NCBI GenBank assembly: GCA_943788245.1 | Contig: CALSPN010000041.1 | Span: 1-55,703 of the forward strand | Reading direction: 5' to 3' | DNA: 55,703 bases | From: an uncultured Verrucomicrobiae bacterium | Lineage (GTDB): Bacteria > Verrucomicrobiota > Verrucomicrobiia > Limisphaerales > AAA164-E04 | Part shown: positions 36,956-46,315 of the stretch, piece after piece | Layout: each line of letters opens with the position of its first letter | Numbering within the stretch: position 1 is the first letter of the stretch | Position numbers and translations under genes: made by a program | Notes under the pieces: generated by a model | The model's database searches: none | Told to the model about the DNA's origin: nothing | Seen by the model: only the letters and a program-made list of their open reading frames with translations

Positions 36956-39034
36956 ATGACAGACCTCTCCCGATACAGAAATATCGGTATTTTCGCACAT
37001 GTGGATGCCGGAAAGACCACGACAACCGAGCGTATCCTCAAATTGACGGGCAAGATCCATAAACTCGGTGAAGTGCACGATGGTGCCGCTACCACCGACT
37101 TCATGGATCAGGAGAAAGAACGTGGCATCACGATCCAGTCAGCCGCAACATCCTGCGTTTGGAATGACCACACACTCAATATCATCGACACTCCTGGACA
37201 CGTTGACTTCACTATCGAAGTATATCGTTCACTGAAGGTGCTGGACGGCGGTGTAGGGGTCTTCTGTGGTTCTGGTGGTGTGGAGCCTCAATCTGAAACC
37301 AACTGGAGATATGCCAATGAATCGGAAGTTGCTCGTATCATTTTTGTCAATAAATTGGACCGGGTGGGCGCTGATTTCTATCGAGTGGTGGATCAGATCA
37401 AAAATATTTTGGCTGCCAAACCTCTCGTCATGGTTCTTCCGATTGGCGAACAGGAAAATTTCGTTGGAGTTGTTGACCTGCTGACTCGCAAGGCATGGAT
37501 TTGGGCTAACACGGGTGATCCGATGGACTTCAAGATCGAAGACGTGCCAGCAGACATGGTGGATAAAGTTGAAAAGCACCGGGCTGAGTTGATCGAAACC
37601 GCCGTTGAAGTGGACGATGATGTGATGGAATCTTATCTGGAGGGTAATGAGCCAGACGTCGAAACACTCAAGAAGTGCATTCGCAAGGGTACTATCAATT
37701 TGGACTTTTTCCCCACCTACTGCGGTTCCGCCTTCAAAAACAAAGGTGTGCAGCTTGTCCTAGACGCTGTCGTGGATTATCTCCCGAACCCAACCGAAGT
37801 GAAGCCTCAACCCGAAGTTGATTTGGCAGGTGTTGAAACCGGTGAATTTGCCATTGTAGACTCGAATAAACCATTGCGGTCATTGGCTTTTAAGATCATG
37901 GATGATCGCTACGGTGCACTGACATTCGTGCGCATCTACACCGGAGGCATCAAAAAAGGTCAAAACATCCTCAATACCTACACGGGTAAGGAAGAGCGCG
38001 TGAGCCGCATAGTCAGGATGCATGCTGACAGCCGTGAGGAATTGGACTCTGCTCAGGCGGGTGACATTGTGGCATTGCTTGGTATGAAGAACACTCACAC
38101 CGGCCATACCCTAGCAGACCCTGATAATCCAGCTACCCTGGAACCCATGGTGTTTCCGGATCCTGTGATTTCAATTGCTATTGATCCCAAAGACAAAGGT
38201 CTTGTGGATAAATTAAGTACAGCTATCGGTAAAATGGTTGCGGAAGACCCTTCTTTTCGTGTGGAAACAGATGAGGAGTCCGGTGAAACTATTTTGAAAG
38301 GAATGGGAGAACTCCACTTGGATATCAAAGTGGACATCCTGAAGCGAACCTATGGCGTTGAGGTAAATGTGGGCAAACCTCAAGTGGCTTACCGCGAAAC
38401 AATCCGAAAAATAATTCAAGACACCTACACCCACAAGAAGCAATCGGGTGGATCAGGGCAATTCGGTCGCATTGACTACACGATTGAGCCAGGCGAAGTT
38501 GGTACAGGATATTCCTTCGAGTCCAAAGTCGTTGGAGGTAACGTTCCCAAAGAATACTGGCCTGCTGTGGACAAAGGTTTTAAAAGATCCTGTGTGGAAG
38601 GTGTTCTGGCCAAATACCCATTGGAGGACATTCGTTTTATCCTTAACGATGGAGCATTTCATGCAGTGGATTCCTCTGCAATCGCCTTTGAAATTGCTGC
38701 AAAATCGGCTTATCGCCAATCGATTCCAAAAGCCAAACCAGTGTTGCTTGAACCCATCATGAAAATAGATGTGTTTACCCCTGAAGATAACGTAGGCGAC
38801 ACCATTGGCGATTTAAGCCGACGTCGTGGTATGATCCAGGGGCAGGATTCAGGTCCAACGGGTGTGCGCATCAAGGCTGAAGCTCCCTTGAGTGAGATGT
38901 TCGGATACATTGGTGACCTGCGTTCCATGACCTCTGGTCGTGGCCAATTCTCCATGGAATTCTCACATTACGCTGAATGCCCTTCTTCGATCTCTGAGGA
39001 GATCATTGAGGCGCGAGCAAAAGAGAAAAAATAG
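36956..39034 (+). CDS. fusA: elongation factor G, second-type paralogue
   Basis: A 692-residue translational GTPase; EF-G drives ribosome translocation and, with RRF, ribosome recycling. The start at 36956 ([20 protein letters not shown]) fits the family. G motifs are [16 protein letters not shown] and NKLD. The phrasing [20 protein letters not shown] differs from the usual DAVxGVxPQTETVW of EF-G1 and matches, from memory, the second EF-G (FusA2/FusB type) of gammaproteobacteria such as Vibrio and Pseudomonas. No rpsL, rpsG or tuf is adjacent, so it is outside the str operon, as expected for a paralogue. The later part, [18 protein letters not shown], is standard domain V. It ends before a strong hairpin terminator. 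Confidence 0.93.
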   Translation: MTDLSRYRNIGIFAHVDAGKTTTTERILKLTGKIHKLGEVHDGAATTDFMDQEKERGITIQSAATSCVWNDHTLNIIDTPGHVDFTIEVYRSLKVLDGGVGVFCGSGGVEPQSETNWRYANESEVARIIFVNKLDRVGADFYRVVDQIKNILAAKPLVMVLPIGEQENFVGVVDLLTRKAWIWANTGDPMDFKIEDVPADMVDKVEKHRAELIETAVEVDDDVMESYLEGNEPDVETLKKCIRKGTINLDFFPTYCGSAFKNKGVQLVLDAVVDYLPNPTEVKPQPEVDLAGVETGEFAIVDSNKPLRSLAFKIMDDRYGALTFVRIYTGGIKKGQNILNTYTGKEERVSRIVRMHADSREELDSAQAGDIVALLGMKNTHTGHTLADPDNPATLEPMVFPDPVISIAIDPKDKGLVDKLSTAIGKMVAEDPSFRVETDEESGETILKGMGELHLDIKVDILKRTYGVEVNVGKPQVAYRETIRKIIQDTYTHKKQSGGSGQFGRIDYTIEPGEVGTGYSFESKVVGGNVPKEYWPAVDKGFKRSCVEGVLAKYPLEDIRFILNDGAFHAVDSSAIAFEIAAKSAYRQSIPKAKPVLLEPIMKIDVFTPEDNVGDTIGDLSRRRGMIQGQDSGPTGVRIKAEAPLSEMFGYIGDLRSMTSGRGQFSMEFSHYAECPSSISEEIIEARAKEKK

Positions 39035-39063
39035 ACGCTTACTCTTAATTCTGTTTAAAGAAA

Positions 39064-39094
39064 AAGCCCTTTTCGTTATGAAAAGGGCTTTTTT
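39064..39094. terminator. bidirectional rho-independent terminator
   Basis: A perfect 10-bp stem AAGCCCTTTT (39064-39073) and AAAAGGGCTT (39081-39090) with a 7-base loop is flanked by an A-run on the left and a T-run on the right. It therefore serves both the plus-strand EF-G gene, ending at 39034, and the minus-strand yhcH operon, ending at 39108. Confidence 0.9.
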
Positions 39095-39107
39095 GTGTGA
39101 AGATGGT

Positions 39108-39554
39108 TTATAATCGCACCTTGATGACTGCTTTTTTTACTTGTTGTCGTTCAGCTGTCTCAATACCGGGCATGTGAGCATCCTGCGGTTTCAAGATGGC
39201 AAACTGTCCAGTATGTAAGGTAACAAAGTCGCCCTGACCTTTTAGTTTGTAGAAATCTTTGTCTGGATTGTAAGGGCCAGGTTCCATTGTGGATACTGGT
39301 GCGTATCCTATTCTTTCCTGTCCTGAAACAATATATTGAACGTCCAGATATTTTTTGTGAGCCTCCCAGAAGCCTTCCTTAGGTTGTTTGGGGAGGTAGG
39401 TTTCTACCAAGGCAAACACCTGGCTTCCTTCGATTTCGTATCTGCCAGGTTTAATTGAATTGAAGTCTGTTTGCGAAAGGTAGAGAAGTGCCGTTTTAAT
39501 GCGGTTTCCCAGGTTGAAATATTCGGAAGCGTTTTTGATGGTGTCGACAATCAT
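39108..39554 (-). CDS. YhcH/YjgK/YiaL family (DUF386) protein
   Basis: A 148-residue cupin-like DUF386 protein. Family features are GRYEIEGSQVFALVETY, FWEAHKKYLDVQYIVSGQER and FAILKPQDAHMPGI, where His and Glu residues of the cupin fold sit around a metal site. Members occur in sugar and sialic-acid operons (for example yhcH in E. coli) and may act on anomeric or modified sugars; the precise reaction is not settled. Its ATG overlaps the PhzF stop by four bases, so it is the last gene of the cca-phzF-yhcH operon. A BNR/sialidase-like gene lies about 7 kb away in a different operon. Confidence 0.9.
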   Translation of the reverse strand: MIVDTIKNASEYFNLGNRIKTALLYLSQTDFNSIKPGRYEIEGSQVFALVETYLPKQPKEGFWEAHKKYLDVQYIVSGQERIGYAPVSTMEPGPYNPDKDFYKLKGQGDFVTLHTGQFAILKPQDAHMPGIETAERQQVKKAVIKVRL

Positions 39555-40357
39555 ATTTTAATTTCTCCAGTCATGTAGGTCACGGCTCTTCCTTTTAAAA
39601 GAACGCGTTTGCCATTCATTTCGCAGGTCAGCTGCCCTCCTCGTTTGGAAAGCTGTCTTGCTTGCAGTATTGCCTTGTCCAACCTCTTTGCCCAGTAAGG
39701 AGTCAAGATGCAATGAGCCGACCCTGTTACTGGATCTTCATGGATACCATATTTGGGAGCAAAAAAACGACTGACAAAGTCAGAGCATTGGCCCTCGGCT
39801 GAAATGATAACACCTCTTAGATCGAGCTTCATTAACTGATTCATGTCGGGAGTGCAGTTGAGGACCTGTTGCTGGTTTTCCAGGATTACCAGATAATCCA
39901 TGGACCGATAAGTCTCCTTCATACCCACGCTTAATCCACTCAGCAAACGGGGCGGTGCCTGGCAAGGTTCAAATGTTTGCGCAGGTAAATCCATCTCCAA
40001 CAGGCCATCAGCGTGTCTGCAAACAGGCAAACGGCCGCTTCTAGAGTTAAAAACCACTGTTCTGCCATCCACAAGTTTACGTTCAAAAAGAAAATGCGCA
40101 GATGCCAGTGTCGCGTGTCCACAAAGATCAACCTCACCGTCGGGTGTAAACCATCGTATGTCGTATTGATCCATACCTGATTTCAGGATGAATGCTGTTT
40201 CCGAAAGATTGTTTTCAGATGCGATGGATTGCATGACAGAGTCCTCCAGCCGGTTTGATAGAGGGCAAACGGCTGCGGGATTACCCTGGAAAACTTTCTC
40301 TGCAAACGCGTCTATTTGTATCAAGTCAAGTTTCATTACTTGGGTGTTCATGCTCAT
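39551..40357 (-). CDS. PhzF-family isomerase/epimerase-like protein
   Basis: A 268-residue protein of the PhzF family, with the diaminopimelate-epimerase fold. The catalytic Glu is in NNLSETAF, and the second half-site is in HEDPVTGSAHC; DIRWFTPDGEVDLCGHATLA is the family signature. The start at 40357 (MSMNTQVMKLDLIQIDAF) overlaps the CCA-enzyme stop as ATGA; ATG at 40351 is also possible. PhzF in phenazine makers isomerises a chorismate-derived intermediate, but no phenazine genes are here, so the true substrate is unknown. The adjacent yhcH suggests metabolite rather than antibiotic chemistry. Confidence 0.88.
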   Translation of the reverse strand: MSMNTQVMKLDLIQIDAFAEKVFQGNPAAVCPLSNRLEDSVMQSIASENNLSETAFILKSGMDQYDIRWFTPDGEVDLCGHATLASAHFLFERKLVDGRTVVFNSRSGRLPVCRHADGLLEMDLPAQTFEPCQAPPRLLSGLSVGMKETYRSMDYLVILENQQQVLNCTPDMNQLMKLDLRGVIISAEGQCSDFVSRFFAPKYGIHEDPVTGSAHCILTPYWAKRLDKAILQARQLSKRGGQLTCEMNGKRVLLKGRAVTYMTGEIKI

Positions 40358-41748
40358 CGCGGGCTGATGCATTGACGTGCCCATTGGAGCGCTTGTGAGC
40401 GGTCTTCTAATTCTCCTTCGATTTGCAGTTCATAGGCTTGATGGAGCAGGGTGCCTATTTCCTTGCCGGAAGGAAGCCCCATATCAATCAGGTCATTCCC
40501 CCGGAGAAATGGAATGGGGGCTTTTGTCAGAACTTCCAGTTCTGCCGCTTGAATGCGGAGTTGTTCGATGAATTTTGGGATGTCGGGTTCAAGGGGCGGG
40601 CGACCCATTGCGTCGGAAGCCATGATAAGGCACAGCGATGGAATGGATTCGGGTTCCAATCGTTTCGAGAGGCGGCGGACTGCTCGATTCGTGATCGTTT
40701 GCAGATGGATCATATGTTCCGATACGAGCGGGTACACCCTTGCTCTCAGTAAGTTGGGAGCTTTAAGCCTTTTCAGGAACAGATCGGCTATTTTTGCCCC
40801 GACTTTGTCATGGCCGGGCGATACGATCCTTTCTATTCCTTTCCTTATTGTTCTTTCGGTCGTGTCAGGTTTGCCGATATCGTGCAGAAGAACAGCAAAC
40901 ATCCATACTGCCCGGTCCTCTGGAGAAGTTGCTGATATCCAGTCGAACTCTCCGGCAAGCGAATCGCAACAATGATTTGTGTGATTCCAGACATTTCCCT
41001 CCGGATGCCACTCAGGGTCCTGAGGTGTATGGCGCAAGGCTGCGAGTTCAGGAAAGTTTTTCAACCATCCGGAGTCTGCGAGAAACTGCAGGCCTTTTGA
41101 TGGGAATCGACTTTGACTCGCCCATTTATACCACTCATTCCACAAGCGCTCTGGGGGTAGTTGGTTGAATTGGTTGCGTATGGATCTGCAGAGTTCCAAT
41201 GTGGCTGGATCGCCGTACATCCCAAACCTACCTGCAAATTGTACCCCTCGCATGACGCGCAATGGATCTTCTGAAAATGCATCCGATGTATGCTTCAATC
41301 GTCTTTTTTCTAAATCATTCTGGCCTCCGAATGCATCTATAATCGCATGTTTTCTGAGATCATACATGATTGAATTAATCGTATAATCACGACGAGAAGC
41401 AGCAATTCTGGGATCAAGCTGGGGATCTGTTTCGACATCAAATCCTTGGTGACCATCGCCAGTTTTAGTTTCCTTGCGAGGAATGGCAATGTCGTATGTT
41501 TCGCCTTTGCAAGGAGTCCATTTAATCACACCAAAGGAACGCCCAACCGTATCCGTACGCCCGTGCTTTGAAAGGATTCGGATCAACTTGTCCATGGAAA
41601 TATTAAATACCTCGATATCGAAATCTTTGATCGCAATGCCAAGAAGCCAATCGCGTACACAACCGCCGACCAGGTAGGGGGTGGCATTTTCAGGAAGTAA
41701 ATCCAGCAGTTTCATTACCGCGTTTGGAATGGGCATTACTTGATCCAT
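40354..41748 (-). CDS. cca: CCA tRNA nucleotidyltransferase / poly(A) polymerase family with HD domain
   Basis: A 464-residue class II nucleotidyltransferase that adds or repairs the 3' CCA of tRNAs. The head domain has PYLVGGCVRDWLLG and the metal-binding DFDIEVF, then the family RRDYTINSIMYD and DPLRVMRGVQFAGRFG. A C-terminal HD phosphohydrolase domain is present (WMFAVLLHDIGKPDTT, with another His in PGHDKVGAKIA). The HD domain occurs in CCA enzymes of several phyla and gives phosphatase or phosphodiesterase activity. I chose ATG at 41748; a TTG at 41757 is in frame. A poly(A) polymerase role cannot be excluded. It leads the operon with phzF and yhcH. Confidence 0.9.
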   Translation of the reverse strand: MDQVMPIPNAVMKLLDLLPENATPYLVGGCVRDWLLGIAIKDFDIEVFNISMDKLIRILSKHGRTDTVGRSFGVIKWTPCKGETYDIAIPRKETKTGDGHQGFDVETDPQLDPRIAASRRDYTINSIMYDLRKHAIIDAFGGQNDLEKRRLKHTSDAFSEDPLRVMRGVQFAGRFGMYGDPATLELCRSIRNQFNQLPPERLWNEWYKWASQSRFPSKGLQFLADSGWLKNFPELAALRHTPQDPEWHPEGNVWNHTNHCCDSLAGEFDWISATSPEDRAVWMFAVLLHDIGKPDTTERTIRKGIERIVSPGHDKVGAKIADLFLKRLKAPNLLRARVYPLVSEHMIHLQTITNRAVRRLSKRLEPESIPSLCLIMASDAMGRPPLEPDIPKFIEQLRIQAAELEVLTKAPIPFLRGNDLIDMGLPSGKEIGTLLHQAYELQIEGELEDRSQALQWARQCISPR

Positions 41749-41899
41749 GTATGGCAAATCTTATCACACAATCTTATGATATGGCGATCTCTCAAATCTA
41801 AACAAGCTGTCTTCAGACCACAGTCCATGAGAAACAATTCAGCTTGATTATGCTTTAGGGATTGCTACCTCGCTGCGGGTTTGATTGGTTAACTTGTAC

Positions 41900-43204
41900 A
41901 TGAGTGAAATGCCCGATCACAAATCATCAAGAAAAGCGGAAATCACTTCCGTTCCTGGTGATGCATTGGAGCAACCAAAGCGTATGCCTGCAGGCGCGGT
42001 TTCACGGGCGGCCATGCTGGCCTCACTGCAGCACAGAAACTACAGGATATTTTTCTTTGGCCAAATTATCTCACTGACAGGCACCTGGATGCAGATGGTT
42101 GCCGAAGCGTGGCTGATTTACGAAATCACTCGTTCGCCGCTTGCTTTGGGTATCATGCGGTTTCTGCACACCATTCCAGTTACTTTGTTTACGTTCTACG
42201 GCGGTGTTCTTGCAGATCGTTTTGAAAAACGCAGCATTCTTGTAGTGACTCAATGCTTCGCTTTGGTGCTATCAGTGATTCTTTACCTTCTGGCATCGCA
42301 AGGAGACATTCGTGTCTGGCAAGTGGGCATGATCGCTTTTGGACTTGGGGTAACGAATGCCTTTGACATTCCTGCGCGTCAAAGCTTTGTCGTCGATATG
42401 GTCGGAAAGAAGGATTTGACCAACGCGATTGCATTGAACTCTTCCGTTTTCAATTCAGCGCGTATCATCGGGCCAGCGATTGCTGGTATCATATTGAGTC
42501 GAATCAGCGTGGCAGCTTGTTTTTTAATCAACGCTTTTTCGTATGCTGCTGTTATCGTGGGGTATTTGATCATGCGACTGCCGCTGAAAGCCAATCAGGC
42601 GGATAAACGCAATGTAAGGACGGTCACAGGCGAGGCTTTACGGTGGATCTGGAAGCATAGTGAAGTCAGGGTTGTCTTTATACTTGTATCCATGATGAGC
42701 CTGTTTGGTATGGCTTACATTGCTCTGATGCCTGTTTTTGCCAAGGATATTCTTAATATTGGACCTGAGGGCTTTGGATGGTTGTTGACAGCCAACGGCA
42801 TCGGGGCGCTTGTGGGATCATTCACCCTTGCTGCTACTGGGAATCAAGTTAATCGCAGCCGTTTATCCCTGATTGGATTGGGAGTCTTTCTGGTTTGCAT
42901 GATATTTTTTGCCTGGAGTCGAAATGCACTGTTATCAAGCGCTATACTTGTCTTCGCCGGTTGGGGGATGATCATCTTCTTTGCAACTTCGAACACGCTC
43001 GTACAGAGCCATGTCTCGGATTCATTGCGTGGCCGGGTTATGGGGATTTACTCCTTCTGTTTCATAGGATTGAGTCCCTTTGGCAATTTCATATCAGGTG
43101 CACTAGCCAAATGGTTGCATGCACCGACTGCAATCACTATGGGGTGTCTCATAGGGATGTGCTTCTTTGCTTGGGCTGTGGTGCAAAACCGGTTTCGCAC
43201 ATAA
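41900..43204 (+). CDS. MFS exporter (MFS_3 / EntS-like)
   Basis: A 434-residue major facilitator protein of the MFS_3 group, which includes the enterobactin exporter EntS. After a 40-residue charged N-terminus come NYRIFFFGQIISLTGTWMQM, then the helix 2-3 loop GGVLADRFEKRSIL and NAFDIPARQSFVVDMVG, all typical of this group. About 12 membrane helices are visible. ATG at 41900 is preferred over a TTG at 41885. The substrate is not known and no siderophore genes are nearby. It is divergent from cca across about 150 bases and convergent with the sulfatase at 43248. Confidence 0.88.
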   Translation: MSEMPDHKSSRKAEITSVPGDALEQPKRMPAGAVSRAAMLASLQHRNYRIFFFGQIISLTGTWMQMVAEAWLIYEITRSPLALGIMRFLHTIPVTLFTFYGGVLADRFEKRSILVVTQCFALVLSVILYLLASQGDIRVWQVGMIAFGLGVTNAFDIPARQSFVVDMVGKKDLTNAIALNSSVFNSARIIGPAIAGIILSRISVAACFLINAFSYAAVIVGYLIMRLPLKANQADKRNVRTVTGEALRWIWKHSEVRVVFILVSMMSLFGMAYIALMPVFAKDILNIGPEGFGWLLTANGIGALVGSFTLAATGNQVNRSRLSLIGLGVFLVCMIFFAWSRNALLSSAILVFAGWGMIIFFATSNTLVQSHVSDSLRGRVMGIYSFCFIGLSPFGNFISGALAKWLHAPTAITMGCLIGMCFFAWAVVQNRFRT

Positions 43205-43247
43205 ACTTCCGTTGTGCTCTTTTACTACCTGCTCGCCATGGCAGGAT

Positions 43248-44645
43248 TTATTTCCACTGTCTGGCCCAGTCCTGATGTAATTTCGAAAGTTTCTTTACGA
43301 TATCAGGGTGATCAGATGCTACGTTGTGCATTTCACCAACGTCTTTTTGCAGATTTACCAAATACCTGTTGTCTCCATTTTGAATGGGGGCCTTGTTGCT
43401 CGTATCCTTTGGATTGCCCAGAAGCTTCCAGTTCCCTTCTCTGACTGCCCACTGAGGCTTGTTCCGGCTTCCGGTTTGCCAATGAAAGGTTGCATGTGAT
43501 CCCGGAGCATCGCTGGATTGCAGGATAGGGGTTAAACTTGCTCCATCTATGGAGGTGGCTGGAAGTGGTATGTCACAAAGATCAGCAATAGTAGGAAACC
43601 AGTCGATGGAGGTTGCGAGTTGATTGCGGGTAAGATCTTCCTTCACGTGACCGGGCCAACTGATGATTGCTGGAACGCGGATCCCTCCCTCGAATAAACT
43701 GAACTTCGCTCCTCTGTAAGGCCCAGCATCACCACCACCTCCAAAAGTACGGACTTCGGTCGAGTGACCGTGATCTGATTGGAATATGATGATGGTGTCT
43801 CTGGTTAATCCATGTCGATCCACAGACTTGATAACTTCGCCAATTTTTTCGTCCATCGTCGAAACAAATGCAGCATACATTTTTCGAGGTTCGGGCAGGT
43901 GCTGGTAAAATGTCCTCCATCCATCCGTCCCTTGCAATGGATAATGAGGCACGTTAATCGCCCAATAAATGAAAAATGGTTTTTCCTTGTTTTGAGAGAT
44001 GAACTCGTCCGTTTCTCTTACCATCAAGTCAGGGAAAAATTGTCCATCTTCCCAGATCTCTTCGCCGTTTCTCCACAAGTCGTGGCGATTGGGGCCATTC
44101 CAGTAAAAAAAGTGCGACCAGTTGTCGATACAGCCGCCCATATGCCCGAAGGAAGTGTCAAAACCTTGTCCGTTCGGCATGGTGTCAGGGGTATAACCAA
44201 GATGCCACTTGCCAATATGCGCGGTTGCATACCCTGCAGATTTCATCATTTCCGCAATCGTAGTCTGACTCGATGGCATTCCAACGTGCCCCTGCGCTGA
44301 GCTGACGTTTCCTGGCACACCGGCATGCTGGGGAAATCGACCTGTCAGAACGGCTGCCCTTGATGGAGAACAAACTGGAGCTGCTGAATAGAATTGCGAG
44401 AACTTGATACCTTTTTTGGCAAGCTGGTCCAAGTGAGGTGTATACAAATCCTTTGCTCCGTAACAATTCAAATCGATGCTCCCCTGGTCATCCGTATATA
44501 TGAGAATGACATTCGGTTTTCTGGCCTCTAAACTGACTATGGAAAATGGAGATGCAAGGAAGCCTAAGCAAATTGCCGATTGGATGAATGGGAAAATGCA
44601 ATTGTTTTTGAAACGATAATAAAACTGAGATGAAAGCTTTTTCAT
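43248..44645 (-). CDS. exported type I sulfatase (arylsulfatase-like)
   Basis: A 465-residue sulfatase with a signal peptide (FIQSAICLGFLASPFSIVSLEA, about 20-41). The metal pair is D52-D53 in LIYTDDQG, and the residue converted to formylglycine is C92 in CSPSR (92-96), within APVCSPSRAAVLTG. Other matches are HIGKWHLGYTPD, WAINVPHYPLQGTD, and FQSDHGHSTE with the later RVPAIISWPG. It belongs to a different subgroup from the sulfatase at 17455 and is shorter. Its ATG lies 160 bases after the nuoN stop on the same strand, with no clear terminator between, so read-through from complex I is possible but unlikely to be its only source of transcription. Confidence 0.92.
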   Translation of the reverse strand: MKKLSSQFYYRFKNNCIFPFIQSAICLGFLASPFSIVSLEARKPNVILIYTDDQGSIDLNCYGAKDLYTPHLDQLAKKGIKFSQFYSAAPVCSPSRAAVLTGRFPQHAGVPGNVSSAQGHVGMPSSQTTIAEMMKSAGYATAHIGKWHLGYTPDTMPNGQGFDTSFGHMGGCIDNWSHFFYWNGPNRHDLWRNGEEIWEDGQFFPDLMVRETDEFISQNKEKPFFIYWAINVPHYPLQGTDGWRTFYQHLPEPRKMYAAFVSTMDEKIGEVIKSVDRHGLTRDTIIIFQSDHGHSTEVRTFGGGGDAGPYRGAKFSLFEGGIRVPAIISWPGHVKEDLTRNQLATSIDWFPTIADLCDIPLPATSIDGASLTPILQSSDAPGSHATFHWQTGSRNKPQWAVREGNWKLLGNPKDTSNKAPIQNGDNRYLVNLQKDVGEMHNVASDHPDIVKKLSKLHQDWARQWK

Positions 44646-44805
44646 GGCTGATTGTGTTAAGTATGGGCATTGCGAGGCCCATGTGACAAGTCTATGGTAA
44701 TCTTTTAGAATATCCGAGAATCAACCTGATGGTCAGATGCTCCAATCAGGACTTCCCCCCTTATTTCTCGACAGCATTTATCGATACCATGGACGGCACT
44801 GAATG

Positions 44806-46308
44806 CTAGATACCGATGGCATGCGTCAGGCGTGACAGGATGGGCCCGGGGAAAAGACCAAGGACAATCACTCCTATCACGGTGAAGCTGACGAGCGTAA
44901 ATTGATAAGCATTGATTTGGATGGAATGATCGCCCTCTGTTTGGTCAGTGCAGAAGGCTGTTTTGAGGATTTTCAGGTAATAATAAAGAGAAACTGCACT
45001 GGCTCCCAGCGCCAGGACAACCAGTAGAATCAAACCCATTGGTTGACTTGATCCTTTGAGTGCAGCGATGAATAAGTTGAACTTAGCCAGGAAACCCACC
45101 ATGGGGGGAATGCCAGCCATGGATAAAATCAGGATCATTAAACAGGCCGCCATCCAACCTGATTTGAACCTTAAACCTTCCAGTGACTTAAAATCACCCG
45201 CTCCACCATTCTGGTCTAGGATCTGCAAAAGGCCGAACATCCCGACGATTGAGATACCGTAAGTAAGCATGTAAAAAGATACGGAACTGGGTCCCAAAGG
45301 TTCAGGGGAGGTGATTCCCAGTAATGCATAGCCTGAGTGCGCCACTGCAGAATATGCCAGCAATCTTCTCAAGTTTGTTTGCTTCAACGCGGATAAATTT
45401 CCTATCAACATTGAAAGGCATGCGAGTAATCCAAGCAGTGGCAGCCAACCGGTAGTCCAATTTGTCCAATGGATGGAGCCTGCATGTCCAGCGAACCCTC
45501 CCCAAAGAAAACGTCCAAGAACGAAAAACCCCGCTACTTTCGATGCGGAGGCGATTAAACTGGAAACAGGGGTAGGTGCCGTTTGGTATACATCCGGGGC
45601 CCACATATGAAAAGGAGCTGCTGCAATCTTAAAACCAAACCCGGCCAAAGCCATAACAAGTCCCAGAGCAAGCAACGAGTCGGTAGGTTTCGATGCGATG
45701 GCCAATTGGATATCCGTCAGGTGCATGTGTCCTGAGACGCCATAAATTAAGCTGAACCCATAAAGAAGGAGGGCAGCTGAAACACTCCCGATCAAGAAAT
45801 ACTTATAGGCTGTCTGTGAACTGATGGATTTGTTTTTTTCAAAACCAGTCAAGACGTAGAGAGAAAGTGCAGTTAATTCGAGCGCAATAAAAACCAGGAT
45901 CAAATGATCCGCTCCAACCAGTAGCAACATGCCCACGACAGCAAACAACAGCAGAGCATGAAACTCGCCTTGATGATTCAATCTTTTCTCCGTTCCCAAA
46001 TGGAGCCATAAAGAAAGAACAGATAATAACAGAATTCCCAGCTTCACCCATCGAGTACCTTCGCTCACGAAGAAAACGTCTCCTTTGACGATACCCAGGG
46101 GTTGATTGAAAAGAAGAACTCCGCCGGCGAGCATGGTTCCGGCTAAAGAAATCCACGTCAATGTTCGTGTGGAACAGGGCTCCGTTGATGAACTCGACCG
46201 AATGAATGACGCCGCCAACACGACCAGAGCCGTCATGACAAGTATCCACTCTGGACCTGTCAGTCTGAGAATGTCTCCATAGGTCGTCGTATGAATCAAT
46301 GATTCCAT
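44806..46308 (-). CDS. nuoN: NADH-quinone oxidoreductase subunit N
   Basis: A 500-residue antiporter-like membrane subunit of complex I, one of the proton-pumping units in the membrane arm. About 14 helices are visible. The conserved Lys-bearing helix is in LMALAGFGFKIAAAPFHMWA, followed by PDVYQTAPTPVSSLIASASK and RRLLAYSAVAHSGYALLGI, all as expected for NuoN. It is the last gene of the operon, 7 bases after nuoM2. The ATG at 46308 gives a hydrophobic N-terminus after a short polar lead (MESLIHTTTYGDILRL). Confidence 0.93.
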   Translation of the reverse strand: MESLIHTTTYGDILRLTGPEWILVMTALVVLAASFIRSSSSTEPCSTRTLTWISLAGTMLAGGVLLFNQPLGIVKGDVFFVSEGTRWVKLGILLLSVLSLWLHLGTEKRLNHQGEFHALLLFAVVGMLLLVGADHLILVFIALELTALSLYVLTGFEKNKSISSQTAYKYFLIGSVSAALLLYGFSLIYGVSGHMHLTDIQLAIASKPTDSLLALGLVMALAGFGFKIAAAPFHMWAPDVYQTAPTPVSSLIASASKVAGFFVLGRFLWGGFAGHAGSIHWTNWTTGWLPLLGLLACLSMLIGNLSALKQTNLRRLLAYSAVAHSGYALLGITSPEPLGPSSVSFYMLTYGISIVGMFGLLQILDQNGGAGDFKSLEGLRFKSGWMAACLMILILSMAGIPPMVGFLAKFNLFIAALKGSSQPMGLILLVVLALGASAVSLYYYLKILKTAFCTDQTEGDHSIQINAYQFTLVSFTVIGVIVLGLFPGPILSRLTHAIGI

Positions 46309-46315
46309 GATTTAA

